Source of the DNA: Marinobacter litoralis
GTDB taxonomy: Bacteria > Pseudomonadota > Gammaproteobacteria > Pseudomonadales > Oleiphilaceae
Assembly (NCBI RefSeq): GCF_003336705.1
Contig: NZ_QMDL01000001.1
Coordinates: 496,001 to 560,000 of the forward strand
DNA length: 64,000 nucleotides
Direction: 5' to 3'
Under the pieces are notes generated by a model. That model was not told the origin of the DNA. It did not search any database and saw nothing but the letters and a program-made list of their open reading frames with translations. Made by a program: the position numbers and the translations under genes. Positions 61,503 to 64,000 of the stretch are shown here, piece after piece. Position 1 is the first letter of the stretch, and every line of letters begins with the position of its first letter.

Positions 61503-62861
61503 ATGCGCAACCGATTGTTAGCAGCGGTCACTATAGCTGCGTTAAGTATGTCTGGTTCCGCGTGGGCCAAGGTGGCCCCAGAGGAAGCGAAGCGTTTAAA
61601 GAGTGAGTTAACACCCGTAGGCGCAGTCAGAGCTGCTAACGATGCCGGCACTATTCCGGCCTGGCAGGGCGGTTTGGCAACACCTCCAGCAAATTGGAAA
61701 AAGGGTGACGTTGAAGTAAATCCTTTTCCCGGGGATGAACCGTTATTCGTCGTGACCCGGGATAATCTGGATTTGTACCGGGATAAGCTCACGGATGGCC
61801 ATATCAAAATGCTTGAGCAGTATGGCCCGAATTTTTTTATGCCGGTCTATGAGACGCGCCGAACGGCAGCATTTCCGGAAGAGGTTTATCAAAAATCTTA
61901 CGAAAATGCTTTGAGTGCCGAACTGCTTGATAACGGCAATGGTGTCCGAAATACCATTATGACCAGTCCCTTCCCGATTCCGAAAAACGGTTTGGAAGTG
62001 ATTTGGAATCACATCCTCCGTTATCGGGGAGAAGAAGTTTCATTCCGAAGTGGCTCCGCCACGCCGCAGAAAGACGGCTCGTTCAACCCGGTGGTTAACC
62101 AGTACGATTATTATTTTGCGTACAGTCGTCCCGGAGCGGATCTTGCCGATATCGACAACAAAATCTTCTTTCTTAAAACCGACACCCTCGCACCCAGTAC
62201 GTTAGCCGGCACCATTACTCTCGTGCACGAGACGCTTGATCAGGTGCGCTCACCTCGTTTGGCGTGGCGCTATGATTCCGGTTCTCGCCGTTTGCGTCGA
62301 TCGCCAAATCTGGCGTATGAAACAGACCTGCCCAACTCTTCGTCGTTGCGGTCAGTGGATCAGAAAGACATGTATAACGGTGCCCCGAATCAGTACGACT
62401 GGGAGCTGAAGGGCAAGCGAGAACTGTTCGTGCCCTATAACGCCTACAAATTGCACGATGACGATGTTCGCCCGGATGATGTGATTCGCGCAAACCATAT
62501 TAACCAGCAGTTAGCCCGCTATGAGTTGCATCGGGTGTGGGTGGTCGAAGCGAAGCGGCGCACCGGTATCCAGCACATCTACGCTCGCCGCGTGTTCTAC
62601 ATCGACGAGGATAGCTGGCAGATTCTGGCTTCAGAGGAATACGACGACAAAGGGGAGCTGTGGCGGGTTTCTGAGGCCCACAACATTAGCTATTACAGTC
62701 AGCCCGTGTTCTGGACTACTATGGAAATGACGTACGATCTTAAAGCTCAACGTTATTACATTGATGGTCTGGATGATGGCTACCCGGCTTACGATTTTTC
62801 ACCAGGGTATCGTCGAAACGAATTTACGGCTTCTGCTGCCCGTCGCGCGGCCCGCCGGTAA
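61503..62861 (+). CDS. DUF1329 protein, second copy
   Basis: The 452-residue protein has a signal peptide (LLAAVTIAALSMSGSAWA) and the DUF1329 features: WNHILRYRGEEVSFRSG near residue 162, YDSGSRRLRRSPNLAYE near 258, and GQHIYARRVFYIDEDSWQIL-like sequence near 360. It is complete but stands alone, with no DUF1302, YCF48 or RND gene beside it and no sigma-54 promoter seen. It may partner with outer-membrane proteins encoded elsewhere. Confidence 0.9.
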   Translation: MRNRLLAAVTIAALSMSGSAWAKVAPEEAKRLKSELTPVGAVRAANDAGTIPAWQGGLATPPANWKKGDVEVNPFPGDEPLFVVTRDNLDLYRDKLTDGHIKMLEQYGPNFFMPVYETRRTAAFPEEVYQKSYENALSAELLDNGNGVRNTIMTSPFPIPKNGLEVIWNHILRYRGEEVSFRSGSATPQKDGSFNPVVNQYDYYFAYSRPGADLADIDNKIFFLKTDTLAPSTLAGTITLVHETLDQVRSPRLAWRYDSGSRRLRRSPNLAYETDLPNSSSLRSVDQKDMYNGAPNQYDWELKGKRELFVPYNAYKLHDDDVRPDDVIRANHINQQLARYELHRVWVVEAKRRTGIQHIYARRVFYIDEDSWQILASEEYDDKGELWRVSEAHNISYYSQPVFWTTMEMTYDLKAQRYYIDGLDDGYPAYDFSPGYRRNEFTASAARRAARR

Positions 62862-62873
62862 GTTGTTACCCCA

Positions 62874-62899
62874 AGCCGTTACCCGGTCGGGTAGCGGCT
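62874..62899. terminator. Strong hairpin after the second DUF1329 gene
   Basis: AGCCGTTACCC (62874-62884) and GGGTAGCGGCT (62889-62899) form an 11-base stem with one mismatch and a GGTC loop. There is no T-run, so it may be a terminator of weak type or an mRNA-stability element. Confidence 0.45.
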
Positions 62900-62951
62900 G
62901 TGTCACTGGCTTCGCCAGATCTCATTTGCATCAACTCTAAGAGGTGACCCG

Positions 62952-63284
62952 GTGGTGGCTAATCCAGATGTTCTCCTGGCAGATCTTGATTCTTTGCAAG
63001 AACAGCTTGAAGCGGCACTAAACGCGGAAGATTGGGAGGCGTTGGTTGTTCTTAACCAGCAGGTGAAACCCGCTGTTGCTCCGTTAATGGAAGCAATGGA
63101 GCAAGGCCTCATATCGCCTGCGCCGGTCAAACAGCGATTGGAAGCGCTTAACCGGTTTGTCGAGGTGGCGGGGCAAGGTGCTACCAAGGCGAGAGATGAG
63201 GCTCGGGAATCGTTGCAGGGGGTGAATCAAAATCGGAATGCAGCGGCTACTTACGCCAACATTTCCACCAACCGCTCCAAGTGA
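62952..63284 (+). CDS. Small helical protein, possible FliT-like flagellar chaperone
   Basis: The 110-residue protein starts at a GTG (GAGGTG upstream) and is almost entirely helical, with heptad-like leucines (LLADLDSLQEQLEAAL, LVVLNQQVKPAVAPLM). It precedes fleQ by about 106 bases, where fliS/fliT-type genes are usual. The sequence match is weak and the FliT assignment is a guess from size and place. Confidence 0.4.
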   Translation: MVANPDVLLADLDSLQEQLEAALNAEDWEALVVLNQQVKPAVAPLMEAMEQGLISPAPVKQRLEALNRFVEVAGQGATKARDEARESLQGVNQNRNAAATYANISTNRSK

Positions 63285-63390
63285 CTTCTGGTTGCGTTCC
63301 GATAAGAATCGGAACAAGTGTCATAAAATTGACTCCGGGCCGAAGACAGTCTTAAATACGGCTCAAATCCTTCGACAGAGATCTTCGTGA

Positions 63391-64000
63391 ATGCCTCAAA
63401 ATAATAAAGTGCTGGTGCTCAGCAACGACGAAGCCAGACAGCGTGATTTGATCACGATTCTGGAGTTTGTGGGTGAAGAGCAGATTGTTGCCGGTGACGA
63501 GGCGATGGCGCTTTTGCAAAGTGGCGAAGCGGATCAGATAGACCAGGCATCCGTGGCGCTTGTTCATGGCGAAGACCACAACGCCAAAGCGGCGATTGCC
63601 TCGGTATGTGAAGCCACACGAGGGCTGCCCATTCTGCTGGTAGGGGATCTCGATGCGGAACAATTGCCTGAAGATCATGCATCGCGCTTGATCGCCCACA
63701 TGGAATGGCCGCTCAATTACACCAAATTCGTTGATTCTCTCTATCGCGCTCAGATCTACCGCGACCAGTATAGCCGAGCTCCGGACCGGGGCATGCAGCG
63801 AGGCGTTCAGCTGTTCCGCAGTTTGGTCGGTACCAGCCGGCGTGTGCAACAGGTTCGGCAGCTGATGGAGCAGGTGGCGGATAAAGACGTCAGTGTTCTG
63901 ATTACGGGTGAATCAGGTACGGGCAAAGAAGTGGTTGCCCGTAACCTGCATTATCACTCCTTGCGCAGGGATAAGCCGTTCGTTCCGGTCAACTGCGGTG
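63391..64000 (+). CDS. fleQ: FleQ/FlrA-type flagellar regulator, sigma-54 activator (partial)
   Basis: The reading frame runs off the window at 203 residues. The N-terminal 120 residues form a receiver-like FleQ domain ([20 protein letters not shown]), then [19 protein letters not shown] leads into the AAA+ domain with Walker A GESGTGKE. It controls flagellar genes and, in relatives, responds to cyclic-di-GMP. The C-terminal helix-turn-helix lies beyond the end. Confidence 0.9.
   Translation, partial: MPQNNKVLVLSNDEARQRDLITILEFVGEEQIVAGDEAMALLQSGEADQIDQASVALVHGEDHNAKAAIASVCEATRGLPILLVGDLDAEQLPEDHASRLIAHMEWPLNYTKFVDSLYRAQIYRDQYSRAPDRGMQRGVQLFRSLVGTSRRVQQVRQLMEQVADKDVSVLITGESGTGKEVVARNLHYHSLRRDKPFVPVNCG

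Overview
The window looks like a chromosomal segment of an aerobic gammaproteobacterium. Marinobacter or a close relative is my inference from the lexA-sulA pair, TamA-TamB, a FleQ-type flagellar regulator, and paired DUF1302/DUF1329 proteins with multicomponent phenol catabolism. No rRNA, tRNA or CRISPR array was seen.

The centre (13.4-34.6 kb) is a phenol/catechol island. A DmpR/MopR-type sigma-54 activator (20511-22214) sits between two divergent transcription units, each preceded by a near-perfect -24/-12 promoter. To the right is a complete meta-cleavage operon in dmp order: six-component phenol hydroxylase (dmpKLMNOP), ferredoxin (dmpQ), catechol 2,3-dioxygenase (dmpB), and dmpC, D, E, F, G, H, I, which lead to pyruvate and acetyl-CoA. 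To the left is a four-gene envelope operon: YCF48/BNR-repeat lipoprotein, RND (MMPL-type) transporter, DUF1302 protein and DUF1329 protein. The shared promoter type suggests that one phenol-responsive regulator drives both catabolism and an uncharacterised envelope system.

The left flank (0-13.3 kb) holds an IclR fragment, a decayed meta-pathway hydratase, a LysR-controlled redox operon (DoxX, SDR, FMN reductase, LigB-type dioxygenase), an IS3 remnant, an arylsulfatase-porin pair beside an AraC regulator, an eight-haem cytochrome with TPR repeats, an SLC13-type carrier and an ABM-domain membrane protein.

The right flank starts with an unrecognised gene, a GlcG/HbpS protein and a ketopantoate-reductase-like enzyme. 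Next is a GntR-controlled putative malonate operon (carboxyltransferase, malonyl-CoA synthetase-like ligase, TRAP transporter). A small accessory patch (43.5-48.1 kb) holds a RES/Xre toxin-antitoxin pair flanked by short repeats, an orphan Xre/ParS-type antitoxin, a nucleotidyltransferase with a frameshifted partner, a phosphoesterase, an exonuclease and an EAL-domain pseudogene. Conserved chromosome follows: LysR plus 3-oxoacid CoA-transferase, a voltage-sensor-like membrane protein, TamA/TamB, an amidoligase/glutamine-amidotransferase pair, lexA-sulA, a second DUF1329 gene and the start of fleQ.
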